From DATEHQ01 sp035279525 (GTDB lineage Bacteria > Chloroflexota > Dormibacteria > Dormibacterales > Dormibacteraceae), in contig DATEHQ010000072.1 in NCBI GenBank assembly GCA_035279525.1, positions 1 to 10,778 on the forward strand: a DNA stretch of 10,778 nucleotides, written 5' to 3'. Position numbers and translations under genes: made by a program. Numbering within the stretch: the first letter of the stretch is position 1; every line of letters begins with the position of its first letter. This document shows positions 1 to 7,783 of this stretch, piece after piece. Below the pieces are notes generated by a model, which searched no databases, was not told the origin of the DNA, and saw nothing but the letters and a program-made list of their open reading frames with translations.

Positions 1-1173
1 CTGGCTGCCCTCGAAGGCCGGTCCCGCGGGGGCGGCCGTGGCCAGGGCGCGCTGAGCGCTCCCCAGCACGATCTCGCCGTTGGTGCCCACGTCGACGAAC
101 ACGCGGACCCTGTCCTCGCGCACGATGCCCGTCGCCAGCACCCCGGCGACGATGTCCGCGCCGACGTAAGCGCCGAGCGCCGGCAGCGTCTGCGCGTAGC
201 AGTGAGGGTGAATGTCGAGACCTATGTCGCTCGCGGCCACCGTCAACGGTTCCATGAAGGCCGGCGTGAATGGCATGACGGACAGCGGGCTCGGGTCGAC
301 TCCGAGCAGAAGGTGGAGCATTGTCGCGTTGCCGACGACGACTGCCTCGTAGGTCTGCGCCGGCGACACGCCGGCCTCGCGGTAGAGCTGCTTCAGGACC
401 GAGTTCATCGTGCCCACCACCGCTTGCTGCAGCTCCCTGATCTCCTCCTGTCCGTTCATGCCGTGGCTGATGCGCGAGATGACATCGGCGCCGAACGGCG
501 CCTGGCCGTTGAGGGCCGAGCCGACCGCGGCGGCCATCCCTGTGCTCAGGTTCATGAGAGTGCCGACCAGCGTGGTGGTGCCGACGTCGAACGCGACCCC
601 GTAGCACACGCCCGTCGTATCTCCCGCCTCGACCGCGACGAGGCGCTCGCCTGACAGCACCGCCGTGACGCGAAACCCCGCCGCGCGGAACACGCTCGGC
701 AGCGAGCGAAGCACCGCGACCTCGGCCACCATGTCGTGGCCCTCGACGGTGAGCGCGTCGCGCAGGCGCGCCACGTCGCTGCGCTGGTCTTCGAGCGTGG
801 GCTCCGCGAGCTCGAGGAAGACTTTGCGCACGTTCGGGTCGAGGATGACGAGGCGCCCGAGGCCCATCGTCGCCGCCTTCGGGACGCGGAGAAGCTGGGG
901 GACCTCGCAGGTCATGTCCTCGTGGATCCGCGCCTGGCAGGAGAGACGCCAGCCGTCACCGATCTCGCTCGGCCGCAGCTGCCTGTGATCGGCGGTCTCA
1001 GGCTCCGCGATGCCCCGCGTCACGCGCACCTTGCACTTGCCGCAGGTGCCGCGGCCGCCGCACGTGGAATCGATGGGGAGGCCGATCCAGTGCGCCGCAC
1101 TGAAGAGCGTCGTGCCCGGCGGGACGCGAGTCGTGCGGTGGAACGGCTCGTAGGTGACCTCGAGCTTATTCAC
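1..1173 (-). CDS. Corrinoid-protein reactivation ATPase (RACo/DUF4445 type), 2Fe-2S N-terminus, C-terminus cut by window edge
   Basis: I translated this frame by hand from the GTG at 1173; it stays open for 391 codons to base 1. Residues 1-90 form a plant-type 2Fe-2S ferredoxin domain with cysteines at 38, 44, 47 (CGGRGTCGKC) and 79. Then come ASKHA ATPase motifs: FDVGTTT at 195-201, GNATM at 281-285, DVGTNGE at 361-367 and ATAAPAGPAFEG near the end. This order is that of RACo-type activators, which use ATP and a reduced Fe-S centre to return oxidised Co(II) corrinoid proteins to active Co(I). Family members are usually about 600-640 residues, so roughly 40% lies beyond the left edge. The start is 9 bases after the methyltransferase stop, consistent with an operon, and CGAGG just upstream is a possible ribosome site. 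The family is clear; its partner is presumably the corrinoid protein encoded at 2050-2763. Confidence 0.9.
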   Translation of the reverse strand, partial: MNKLEVTYEPFHRTTRVPPGTTLFSAAHWIGLPIDSTCGGRGTCGKCKVRVTRGIAEPETADHRQLRPSEIGDGWRLSCQARIHEDMTCEVPQLLRVPKAATMGLGRLVILDPNVRKVFLELAEPTLEDQRSDVARLRDALTVEGHDMVAEVAVLRSLPSVFRAAGFRVTAVLSGERLVAVEAGDTTGVCYGVAFDVGTTTLVGTLMNLSTGMAAAVGSALNGQAPFGADVISRISHGMNGQEEIRELQQAVVGTMNSVLKQLYREAGVSPAQTYEAVVVGNATMLHLLLGVDPSPLSVMPFTPAFMEPLTVAASDIGLDIHPHCYAQTLPALGAYVGADIVAGVLATGIVREDRVRVFVDVGTNGEIVLGSAQRALATAAPAGPAFEGSQ

Positions 1174-1182
1174 GCCTCGAGC

Positions 1183-2046
1183 TCAGGGCACCCGAGCCGC
1201 CGCCTGCTCGGCGCGGAAGCTCGCGATCCAGCGCATGGCGTACTCGTCGTGCCCCAGCAGCAGGTCGCCGGCGAGCACGGCGCGCTTCACCTCGGGGACG
1301 AGCGGGTTCGTGATGGCGCAGGTCAGGCCGGCGTGCATGGCCAGCGGCAGGAACGCGGCGTTGACCGTGGGGCGGTCGGGGAGTCCGAAGGACACGTTGG
1401 ACGCGCCGCAGGTCATGTTGTTTCCGAGCTGGTCCCGGATGAGCCGCATCGTTTCCAGAGTGATCACACCGCACGTCGGGTCGGCGGCAACTGTCATCGC
1501 GATCGGATCGATGATCACGTCCTCTCGAGGGATGCCATGGTCGGCGGCCCGGTCGACGATCCGGCGCGCGAGCGCGAGGCGTTCCTCGGGCACCATCGAG
1601 ATCCCCGTCTCGTCGTTCGCCATTCCGATGACTGCCGCGCCGTGCCTTTTGACCAGGGGCAGGATTCTCTCCATGCGGTCTTCCTCCGCCGTTACGGAGT
1701 TGACCAGCGCCTTGCCTTCGTAGGCGCCAAGTCCCGCCTCGAGCGCTTCGATGATCGACGAGTCGATGCAGATGGGGAGATCGCTCGCCGCCGTCACGGC
1801 CCTGATCGCCGAAACCAGCAGCGCAGCCTCGTCCATCGCCGGAATGCCCGCGTTGACGTCGAGCATGTGGGCGCCCGCGGACGCCTGGGCGATCGCGTCT
1901 GACCGCACGCGGTCCATCCGGCCTTCCTTCATCTCGGCGGCCAGGACTTTGCGTCCGGTTGGATTGATGCGCTCGCCGATGATCACAAAGGGCCTGTCGA
2001 TCGAGACCACGACCTCGCGACTCCGCGAGGAAAGACGGGTTTCCAC
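1183..2046 (-). CDS. Methyltetrahydrofolate:corrinoid methyltransferase, pterin-binding domain (MtgA/AcsE-like)
   Basis: This 287-residue protein is a single pterin-binding TIM barrel (PF00809 type). Visible motifs are GERINPTGR near residue 24, DVNAGIPAMDE near 63, the IDSS strand near 94, VNSVTAEE near 114, MANDETG near 142, IIDPIAMTV near 178 and GASNVSFGLPDR near 218. The last is typical of AcsE/MtgA/MetH-type methyltransferases rather than dihydropteroate synthase. The enzyme would transfer a methyl group between the corrinoid protein and tetrahydrofolate in the cytoplasm. It begins 4 bases after the corrinoid protein stop codon, so the pair is very likely cotranscribed and translationally coupled. 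The GTG at 2046 has only a weak ribosome site. Homologues often begin just before the (V)IIGERIN strand, so an internal GTG around codons 11-13 is an alternative start. The substrate direction (demethylation versus methyl supply) cannot be read from the sequence. Confidence 0.9.
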   Translation of the reverse strand: METRLSSRSREVVVSIDRPFVIIGERINPTGRKVLAAEMKEGRMDRVRSDAIAQASAGAHMLDVNAGIPAMDEAALLVSAIRAVTAASDLPICIDSSIIEALEAGLGAYEGKALVNSVTAEEDRMERILPLVKRHGAAVIGMANDETGISMVPEERLALARRIVDRAADHGIPREDVIIDPIAMTVAADPTCGVITLETMRLIRDQLGNNMTCGASNVSFGLPDRPTVNAAFLPLAMHAGLTCAITNPLVPEVKRAVLAGDLLLGHDEYAMRWIASFRAEQAAARVP

Positions 2047-2049
2047 GAC

Positions 2050-2763
<714 letters not shown>

Positions 2764-2770
2764 TCGGATG

Positions 2771-2776
2771 TCACCT
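2771..2776 (-). promoter_or_regulatory. Ribosome binding site of the corrinoid protein gene
   Basis: On the minus strand AGGTGA lies seven bases before the ATG at 2763. It fixes this start and marks the 5' end of the operon. Confidence 0.7.
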
Positions 2777-2813
2777 GTTGCGCATCGCCCAACTGATGCT
2801 CAGAGCTCAACAG
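2775..2813. promoter_or_regulatory. Nested inverted repeats in the divergent regulatory region (candidate operator)
   Basis: CTGTTG at 2775-2780 is mirrored by CAACAG at 2808-2813. Inside it GCATC (2782-2786) is mirrored by GATGC (2795-2799) with an 8-base spacer. TGTTGCGC occurs at 2776-2783 and again at 2847-2854 just before the IclR start, and a variant TGTTGAGC occurs on the minus strand at 2812-2805. The outer right arm overlaps the predicted -10 of the corrinoid operon. An IclR-type regulator encoded next door is the obvious candidate to bind. The inner repeat could instead fold in the mRNA leader. Confidence 0.4.
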
Positions 2814-2840
2814 TTTACCCTGCCGCACCGGCACCGGCAA
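2812..2840 (-). promoter_or_regulatory. Predicted sigma70-type promoter of the corrinoid operon
   Basis: Reading the minus strand, a -35 element TTGCCG (2840-2835) is followed after exactly 17 bases by a -10 element TAAACT (2817-2812). Transcription would begin near 2805, giving a leader of about 40 bases that contains the GCATC/GATGC hairpin and the ribosome site. The -10 abuts the CAACAG arm of an inverted repeat, so a regulator bound there could block it. Prediction from sequence only. Confidence 0.6.
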
Positions 2841-2855
2841 GCGTAATGTTGCGCT

Positions 2856-3695
2856 GTGAGCAACGACGCCGGCAGGGAGCTGTCGGTCCGGTCGGTCGAG
2901 CGCGCGCTCGCGATCCTCGACCTGCTCGCCGAGGGCGCGTGGCGCACCGGGGCGGAGATGGCGCGCGAGCTGGGCGTCCATCGGTCGACCGCCCTGCGTC
3001 TGCTCGGCACGCTGGAGCGGCACGGGATGGTCGAGCGCGACCAGCGCACGGCGAAGTACCGCCTTGGGCGGAGGCTCGCGCAGCTGGCGAGCGCGGTGAG
3101 CGGCGAGCTCGACCTGCGGTCGGTCGCGCGACCTGTCTGCGAGCGGCTCGCGGAGGCGATCGGTGAGACGGTCACGCTCGACGTGCTGGCCGGCGACAGC
3201 ATCGAGCCGCTCGAGCAGGCCACAGCCTCGACTTCCGTGGTCAGGGTCAACTGGCTCGGGCGCCGGTATCCGGTCCACTGCACCGCCAGCGGAAAGGTGA
3301 TCCTCGCTTTCGGTCCCGAGCCGGTGCGCCAGCGCCTGCTGGCGGCGCCGCTGGAGCGCTGGACGGCGAGCACCGTGACCGACCGATCCACCCTCGAAGG
3401 CCAGCTCGAGGAAGCCCGCCGGTCCGGCTACGCCCGCACCCACGAGGAGCTCGAGGTCGGGCTCGACGCGATCGCGGCACCCGTGTTCGGCGCTGCGGGC
3501 GAGCTCGTGGCGGCGCTGGATGTCTCGGGGCCGTCCCACCGCCTGCGATCCGACGAGCGGCCCGAGCTGGCCCGGCTGACCCAGGAAAGCGCGGCCGACC
3601 TTTCCCGGCGGCTGGGCCACCGGGGGAGGAGGACTGAAAGCGGTGCCCCAGACGGGCTTAACCGCGAACTAACTGAAATCAACGGAACGGGCTGA
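2856..3695 (+). CDS. IclR-family transcriptional regulator
   Basis: This 279-residue protein is built as usual for the family. Residues 10-75 are a winged helix-turn-helix (SVERALAILDLLAEG, then AEMARELGVHRSTALRLLGTLERHGMVER with the recognition helix at about 41-52 and a wing ending KYRLG). Residues 85-255 are the IclR effector-binding domain (YPVHCTASGKVILA at 138-151; GLDAIAAPVFG at 202-212). About 25 polar residues after 255 form an unconserved-looking tail. The GTG start lacks a Shine-Dalgarno sequence. TAATGT at 2844-2849, six bases before it, would suit a leaderless promoter. The gene is divergent from the corrinoid operon (92 bp apart) and upstream of the transporter, so it probably regulates one or both and itself. 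Its effector is unknown; whether it represses or activates is not visible. Confidence 0.94.
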   Translation: MSNDAGRELSVRSVERALAILDLLAEGAWRTGAEMARELGVHRSTALRLLGTLERHGMVERDQRTAKYRLGRRLAQLASAVSGELDLRSVARPVCERLAEAIGETVTLDVLAGDSIEPLEQATASTSVVRVNWLGRRYPVHCTASGKVILAFGPEPVRQRLLAAPLERWTASTVTDRSTLEGQLEEARRSGYARTHEELEVGLDAIAAPVFGAAGELVAALDVSGPSHRLRSDERPELARLTQESAADLSRRLGHRGRRTESGAPDGLNRELTEINGTG

Positions 3696-3703
3696 ATCCG
3701 TCC

Positions 3704-3732
3704 TTGCATCGTCGGCGAAGGGCAGTCAAGAT
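3704..3732 (+). promoter_or_regulatory. Possible weak promoter of the transporter operon
   Basis: TTGCAT (3704-3709) and CAAGAT (3727-3732) are separated by 17 bases in the 95-base gap between the regulator and the first binding protein. The -10 is poor (three of six). It sits in the loop of a small inverted repeat, AGGGC (3719-3723) with GCCCT (3735-3739), and a second GC-rich repeat lies at about 3747-3767 in the leader. No uridine tract is present, so I do not call a terminator. Confidence 0.3.
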
Positions 3733-3781
3733 TGGCCCTGCTCGATCTGGTCGCCCCCTGGGGCCAGGTGTCTCTAAAAGG

Positions 3782-3787
3782 GGAGGA
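3782..3787 (+). promoter_or_regulatory. Ribosome binding site that decides the start of the first binding protein
   Basis: GGAGGA lies three bases before the ATG at 3791, within the purine-rich run AAAAGGGGAGGAAG. This supports 3791 over the longer reading from 3704, which would put an arginine-rich extension in front of a normal lipoprotein signal. Confidence 0.7.
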
Positions 3788-3790
3788 AGC

Positions 3791-4921
3791 ATGAACGTGG
3801 GTTCTCTGTCGCGCCGCCTCGGACTCCTCGTGGTGGCATTCGTGCTCGTCGCGGCGTGCGGCAGCTCGACCGGAAACAATTCGGCGTCCTGCAGCGAATC
3901 GACCGCCAAGACGGCGACGTCGGCAAGCTCGTGCGGCGGTATGGACGCCCTCGTGGCGGCGGCCAAGGCTGAAGGCAAGCTCAACGTCATCGCCCTGCCG
4001 CGAAACTGGGCCAACTATGGCGCAATCCTCGATGCCTTCCAGGCGAAGTACGGCATCAAGATCACGTCCGACAACCCTGACGGAAGCAGCCAGGACGAGG
4101 TGAACGCCGTGAAGAACCTCGGCACGACCAGCCGAGCGCCTGACGTCCTCGACATCGGCATGGCGGTCGCGCTCGCCAACACAAGCCTCTTCGCGCCCTA
4201 CCAGGTCTCGACCTGGAACGACATCCCCGCCAACCAGAAGGAGCCGACGGGCCTCTGGTTCCAGGACTACGGCGGCTTCATGTCGATCGGCTATGACTCG
4301 TCCAAGGTGCCCGGCGGCTCGATCGCCTCGATCGACGACCTGAAGGGACCAGGTTTCCGGGGCAAGGTGGCCCTCAACGGAGACCCCACCAAGGCCAACG
4401 CCGCGCTGAACGGCGTGATGATGGCGAACCTCGCCGAGGGCGGCACGCTGGACGACATCAGCAAGGGCGTCGACTTCTTCCACCAGCTCAAAGTGGCGGG
4501 CAACTTCGACAAGACGCAGGCAACCGATGCCACGGTGAAAGCCGGCACGACGCCGGTCGTCTTCGACTGGGACTATCTCTCGGCCGCGCACGGCGCTGAC
4601 GTTCCGACCTGGAAGGTCTTCGTGCCCAACAACGTCGCCCTCGGCGGCTACTACGCGCAGTCCATCAACAAGAGCGCCCCCCACCCGGCCGCCGCGCGGC
4701 TCTGGGAGGAGTACCTCTACTCGAACGAGGGCCAGAACCTCTGGCTGAAGGGCCTCGCGCGGCCCGTCCGCCAGGCGGCCATGACCACCGCCGGCACCGT
4801 CGACGCGGCGGCCGCCGCCAAGCTGCCGGCCATCAGCGGGTCGCCTCAATTCATGAGCGCCGCCCAGGCCACAGCGGCGAACACGTACCTCAGTAGCCAC
4901 TGGCTGCAGGCCATTTCTTGA
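3791..4921 (+). CDS. ABC importer substrate-binding lipoprotein 1 (Fe3+/polyamine/aminoethylphosphonate-type family)
   Basis: This 376-residue extracytoplasmic binding protein has a lipoprotein signal: basic SRR near residues 7-9, a hydrophobic core, and lipobox LVAAC with the lipidated cysteine at 23. The mature protein starts with a Ser/Thr-rich linker containing Cys34, then Cys48 in CGGMD, and continues as a two-lobed periplasmic-binding fold (ALPRNWANYGAILDAFQAKYGIKIT at about 68-92; PVVFDWDYL near 254-262; an EYLYSNEGQNLWLKGLARPVR end-region motif). That layout is typical of COG1840/PotD-like proteins. It would capture the solute and deliver it to the permeases that follow. The stop overlaps the TTG start of permease 1. 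A close paralogue lies at 7783-8937. The ligand cannot be assigned from sequence; polyamine, ferric chelate and phosphonate binders all share this fold. Confidence 0.9.
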   Translation: MNVGSLSRRLGLLVVAFVLVAACGSSTGNNSASCSESTAKTATSASSCGGMDALVAAAKAEGKLNVIALPRNWANYGAILDAFQAKYGIKITSDNPDGSSQDEVNAVKNLGTTSRAPDVLDIGMAVALANTSLFAPYQVSTWNDIPANQKEPTGLWFQDYGGFMSIGYDSSKVPGGSIASIDDLKGPGFRGKVALNGDPTKANAALNGVMMANLAEGGTLDDISKGVDFFHQLKVAGNFDKTQATDATVKAGTTPVVFDWDYLSAAHGADVPTWKVFVPNNVALGGYYAQSINKSAPHPAAARLWEEYLYSNEGQNLWLKGLARPVRQAAMTTAGTVDAAAAAKLPAISGSPQFMSAAQATAANTYLSSHWLQAIS

Positions 4922-5823
4922 GCGTTGCCGGAAGTCCGGCTGTAACGACCAGAGCCGGCCGCCCACTCCTGGGCGGCCGGCGACTCTCGCTCGACTGGCT
5001 TGGCACCATCCCGTTTCTGGCGTACGTCGCGGTCTTCCTGTTTCTGCCCTCCGCGATCATCGCCATCGGCGCATTCCTGAACGTGGACACCGGCTCGTTC
5101 ACGCTCGACAACTTCAGGAATCTCTCGCGCTCCTACATCGTCACCTCGACCATCAACACCACTGTGTGGTCGGCGCTCACGGCGGTGGTGGGCGCCAGCC
5201 TCGGCGCCCTCCTGTCATACGCGATAGTCACTGGAAACCCGCGGGGAATCCTCCGCCGTATGGTGGTGTCGGCGTCCGGTGTCCTCGCCCAGTTCGGGGG
5301 TGTGACGCTGGCCTTCGCTTTCATCGCGAGCATCGGCCCGGGCGGTCTCGTGTACATCTTCGCGCAGGCTCACGGCTTCGACTACTACGTCAACGGGATC
5401 TGGCTCTTCGAGCTCCAGGGCCTGGCGGTCGTCTACCTCTATTTCCAGATCCCGCTCATGGTGCTGGTGTTCCTGCCCGCGCTGGACGGAGTGAGGCCGC
5501 AGTGGCGGGAGGCGACCGAGAGCCTCGGTGGCACCACCTGGCACTACTGGCGCCACGTGGCCGGCCCGCTTCTCTTTCCGGCGTTCCTCGGGTGCACGCT
5601 GCTGCTGTTCGCCAACGCGTTCTCGGCTTACGCGACGGCGAACGCGCTGATCAACCAGGGCAACCCGATGCTGTCGCAGCAGATCGGCGGCGCGCTCAGC
5701 AGTGAGACCGGGGTTGCGGATCCTGGCTTCGCGAAGGCGATAGCGGTGGAGATGATCGTGATCGTGACCCTCGTCACCGTGCTGTATTCACTGCTTCAGC
5801 GAAGGACCGCGCGGTGGCTGTAG
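4918..5823 (+). CDS. ABC importer permease 1 (PotB-like)
   Basis: This 301-residue inner-membrane protein has about six hydrophobic segments: roughly 31-54, 78-103, 118-140, 163-188, 216-241 and 272-294. The cytoplasmic EAA coupling loop is visible as REATESLGG at 197-205, followed by RHVAGPLLFP, which contacts the ATPase. The TTG start overlaps the TGA stop of the binding protein gene by four bases (TTGA). There is no clear Shine-Dalgarno sequence and no better in-frame ATG/GTG nearby, so translation is probably coupled to the upstream gene. A very stable perfect hairpin lies in codons 13-22. It forms a heterodimeric channel with the next permease. Confidence 0.9.
   Translation: MSVAGSPAVTTRAGRPLLGGRRLSLDWLGTIPFLAYVAVFLFLPSAIIAIGAFLNVDTGSFTLDNFRNLSRSYIVTSTINTTVWSALTAVVGASLGALLSYAIVTGNPRGILRRMVVSASGVLAQFGGVTLAFAFIASIGPGGLVYIFAQAHGFDYYVNGIWLFELQGLAVVYLYFQIPLMVLVFLPALDGVRPQWREATESLGGTTWHYWRHVAGPLLFPAFLGCTLLLFANAFSAYATANALINQGNPMLSQQIGGALSSETGVADPGFAKAIAVEMIVIVTLVTVLYSLLQRRTARWL
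4954..4981 (+). repeat. Perfect 12-bp GC-rich hairpin at the start of the permease 1 gene
   Basis: GCCGGCCGCCCA (4954-4965) is exactly complementary to TGGGCGGCCGGC (4970-4981) with a four-base CTCC loop. No uridine run follows, so it is not an ordinary intrinsic terminator. It begins about 33 bases after the binding-protein stop and lies inside the permease reading frame. Hairpins after binding-protein genes are known to protect the upstream mRNA from 3' exonucleases and lower permease output; that role is inferred here. Confidence 0.75.
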
Positions 5824-6656
5824 CAGCTCGCAGCGTTCATCGCTCGAGGCGGATCAAGCTCCAGCTCTTCCGTTACGTGACCTTCGGGCTCGCGGCAGTT
5901 TTCTTCCTCGTCCCCATCCTGGCGATGTTCGAGTTCTCGACCCGCGGCACATCGCCAGGGCAGAGGACTCTGGCGTACTGGCAGTCGATCTTCAGCTATC
6001 CGGACCTCATCGATTTCAACTTCGGGCCTGCGCCCGACGCGGCCATCAACGCCTCGCTGGAGCTTGCGCTGCTGACCTCGGTGCTCATGCTCGTGCTGCT
6101 GGTGCCGACCATGGTCTGGGTGCGGCTCAAGCTGCCGCGGATGAGCCGGCTGCTCGAGTTCATCTGCCTGCTTCCGCTGACGATTCCCGCGATCGTGCTC
6201 GTCGTCGGTCTCTTCCCGATGTTCACGTGGATCGAAACGAACGTCACAGACACGATCCTGATCCTCACACTCGCCTATGTCGTGCTGGTGCTCCCGTACT
6301 GCTACCGCGCGCTCGACGCTGGGCTCGGCGCGATCGACGTCAAGACCCTCTCCGAGGCCGCACGCGGCCTGGGCGCGAGCTGGTTGGACGTGATGTGGCG
6401 CGTGATCGTCCCCAACATCTCGAACGCGATCCTCAACGCCACACTGCTCTCCGTCGCGCTGGTGCTCGGCGAGTACACGATCGCCAACAACCTGCTGTAC
6501 AACAACCTTCAGGTCGAGCTCGTGCACCTGGGCCGCGCGAACGCGGGAGTGTCGATTGCCGTGGCCGTCGCCTCGCTCGTCTTCGCGTTCATCCTGCTGG
6601 TCGTGCTGGCCTTCATCGGCGGGCGCCCTCGCCGGATGCGTTCGGAGGTCGCGTGA
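5814..6656 (+). CDS. ABC importer permease 2 (PotC-like)
   Basis: This 280-residue inner-membrane permease has hydrophobic segments at about 19-40, 82-103, 114-140, 147-165, 206-228 and 247-269. The EAA loop appears as SEAARGLGASW at 180-190, followed by RVIVPNISNAIL. The pattern fits the second membrane subunit of a spermidine/Fe3+-type importer. The GTG start overlaps the end of permease 1 by 10 bases, which implies coupled translation and a roughly one-to-one ratio of the two subunits. Its stop overlaps the ATPase start by one base (TGATG). No unusual features are visible. Confidence 0.9.
   Translation: MAVAARSVHRSRRIKLQLFRYVTFGLAAVFFLVPILAMFEFSTRGTSPGQRTLAYWQSIFSYPDLIDFNFGPAPDAAINASLELALLTSVLMLVLLVPTMVWVRLKLPRMSRLLEFICLLPLTIPAIVLVVGLFPMFTWIETNVTDTILILTLAYVVLVLPYCYRALDAGLGAIDVKTLSEAARGLGASWLDVMWRVIVPNISNAILNATLLSVALVLGEYTIANNLLYNNLQVELVHLGRANAGVSIAVAVASLVFAFILLVVLAFIGGRPRRMRSEVA
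6644..6649 (+). promoter_or_regulatory. Ribosome binding site of the ATPase gene
   Basis: GGAGGT ends six bases before the ATG at 6656, inside the last codons of permease 2. It fixes the ATPase start and rules out a much longer reading of the same frame from 6227. Confidence 0.75.
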
Positions 6657-7741
6657 TGCCGGATCGCGCAGGAGTTGAAGTCCGGCTCGAGGGCCTCGTT
6701 CGCCGTTACGGGACGGTGACCGCGCTGGACGGCCTCTCGCTGACGCTTGCGCCGGGCGAGCTCGTCGCGCTGCTCGGACCCTCGGGCTGCGGCAAGACGA
6801 CCGCCCTGCGCCTGCTCGCCGGACTGGAGGAGGTCGACGAAGGCCGCGTCGTCGTCGGCGGCGAGGACGTGACGGGACTCCCGGCCAACCGGCGCAACAT
6901 CGGCATGGTCTTCCAGGCCTACTCCCTGTTCCCGCACATGGTCGCGTGGGAGAACGTGGCGTTCGGGCTTCAGATGCGGAGGGTCGGCACGGCTGAACGA
7001 AAGAAACGGGCCCTGGACATGCTCGAGCTCGTGGGTCTTGGACGCTACGCCAACCGGTACGCGAACCAGATGTCGGGAGGCCAGCAGCAGAGGGTGGCGC
7101 TGGCCCGCGCGCTCGCGATCCAGCCGCAGGTGCTGCTGCTCGACGAGCCCCTTTCGGCCCTCGACGCGAAGGTTCGATCGCGGTTGCGCGACGAGATCCG
7201 CCGCGTGCAGCTGGAGGTCGGGATCACCACGCTGTTCGTCACGCACGACCAGGAAGAGGCGCTCGCGATCGCCGACCGCGTCGGGGTGATGCAGGCCGGA
7301 AAGCTGGAACAGCTCGGCCCGCCCACCCTCGTCTACACAAGGCCCGCGACCCCCTTCGTCGCCGACTTCGTCGGTCTGACCAATCGCATGTCTGGCACGG
7401 TCCGGGGCGGCATGGTCGAGGTTCGCGGCACCGCGCTCCCCCTGGCCCAGCCGGACGTCCCGGACGGGCCGGCCACGGCCCTGGTCAGGCCGGAAGCGGT
7501 GACCCTGGCCAGCAACGGCGAGCTGGCCGACGGGCCGCTGGTCGGGACCGTCATCGCGGTGGCGTTCCTCGGCGCGACAAGCCGCGTCACCGTCGACCTG
7601 GGCGATGTGACGGTGCTTGCTCAGATGGCGACGTCGCAGGCCGCCGCGACACCGGCAGGCACGCGCGTGCAGCTGAGCCTGCGCCCGGACCCGGTCCTGG
7701 TCCAGAGGGACGAGTCGAGCTCCACCGGCGTTACGCCCTAG
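6656..7741 (+). CDS. ABC importer ATPase with C-terminal TOBE-like region (PotA/FbpC-like)
   Basis: This 361-residue cytoplasmic ATPase is of normal family length and powers the two permeases. All catalytic motifs are intact: Walker A GPSGCGKTT at 41-49, Q-loop Gln87 (MVFQAYSLFPHM), signature SGGQQQR at 140-146, Walker B VLLLDEP at 159-165 with Glu164, D-loop SALD at 167-170, and switch His197 (VTHDQEEA). After about residue 240 (FVADFVGLTNRMSGTV) comes a beta-rich TOBE-type regulatory domain, including ALVRPEAVTL near 286-295 and VIAVAFLGATSRVTVDLG near 313-330. This places it in the polyamine/ferric/phosphonate importer group. It overlaps the permease 2 stop by one base. The ligand remains unknown. 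Confidence 0.96.
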   Translation: MPDRAGVEVRLEGLVRRYGTVTALDGLSLTLAPGELVALLGPSGCGKTTALRLLAGLEEVDEGRVVVGGEDVTGLPANRRNIGMVFQAYSLFPHMVAWENVAFGLQMRRVGTAERKKRALDMLELVGLGRYANRYANQMSGGQQQRVALARALAIQPQVLLLDEPLSALDAKVRSRLRDEIRRVQLEVGITTLFVTHDQEEALAIADRVGVMQAGKLEQLGPPTLVYTRPATPFVADFVGLTNRMSGTVRGGMVEVRGTALPLAQPDVPDGPATALVRPEAVTLASNGELADGPLVGTVIAVAFLGATSRVTVDLGDVTVLAQMATSQAAATPAGTRVQLSLRPDPVLVQRDESSSTGVTP

Positions 7742-7767
7742 GGAGCCCGAATCGCGGGCCCGGCGTT

Positions 7768-7783
7768 TAGGCTACTGGGCCTA
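7768..7783 (+). promoter_or_regulatory. Inverted repeat and possible leaderless -10 at the start of the second binding protein
   Basis: TAGGC (7768-7772) is mirrored by GCCTA (7779-7783), with six bases between; the last base is the A of the ATG. TAGGCT (7768-7773) also fits the TANNNT form of -10 elements that drive leaderless genes in several high-GC phyla, nine bases before the ATG. No Shine-Dalgarno sequence is present. A separate promoter here would let the second binding protein be expressed apart from the transporter. No convincing -35 is seen. Confidence 0.35.

Noticed and set aside
736..1902. Long plus-strand open frame of 388 codons
   Set aside because: It lies opposite the RACo and methyltransferase genes, has an arginine/histidine-rich composition without motifs, and is a typical high-GC antisense frame.
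3747..3767. GC-rich inverted repeat as an intrinsic terminator after the IclR gene
   Set aside because: Stem interrupted by a bulge and followed by GTGTCTCTAAAAG rather than a uridine run; at most a leader hairpin.
3704..3790. Upstream start for the first binding protein adding 29 residues
   Set aside because: The added arginine-rich residues precede a normal lipoprotein signal, and a strong GGAGGA lies directly before the ATG at 3791.
3428..4966. 512-codon minus-strand frame opposite the first binding protein
   Set aside because: Mirror frame of a well-supported gene. A similar 478-codon frame lies opposite the second binding protein at 7738-9174, as expected when the true genes are paralogues, so their similarity is not independent evidence of coding.
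6227..6655. Extended start for the ATPase
   Set aside because: The extension runs through the coding frame of permease 2; the ATG at 6656 has GGAGGT and begins the usual ATPase sequence.
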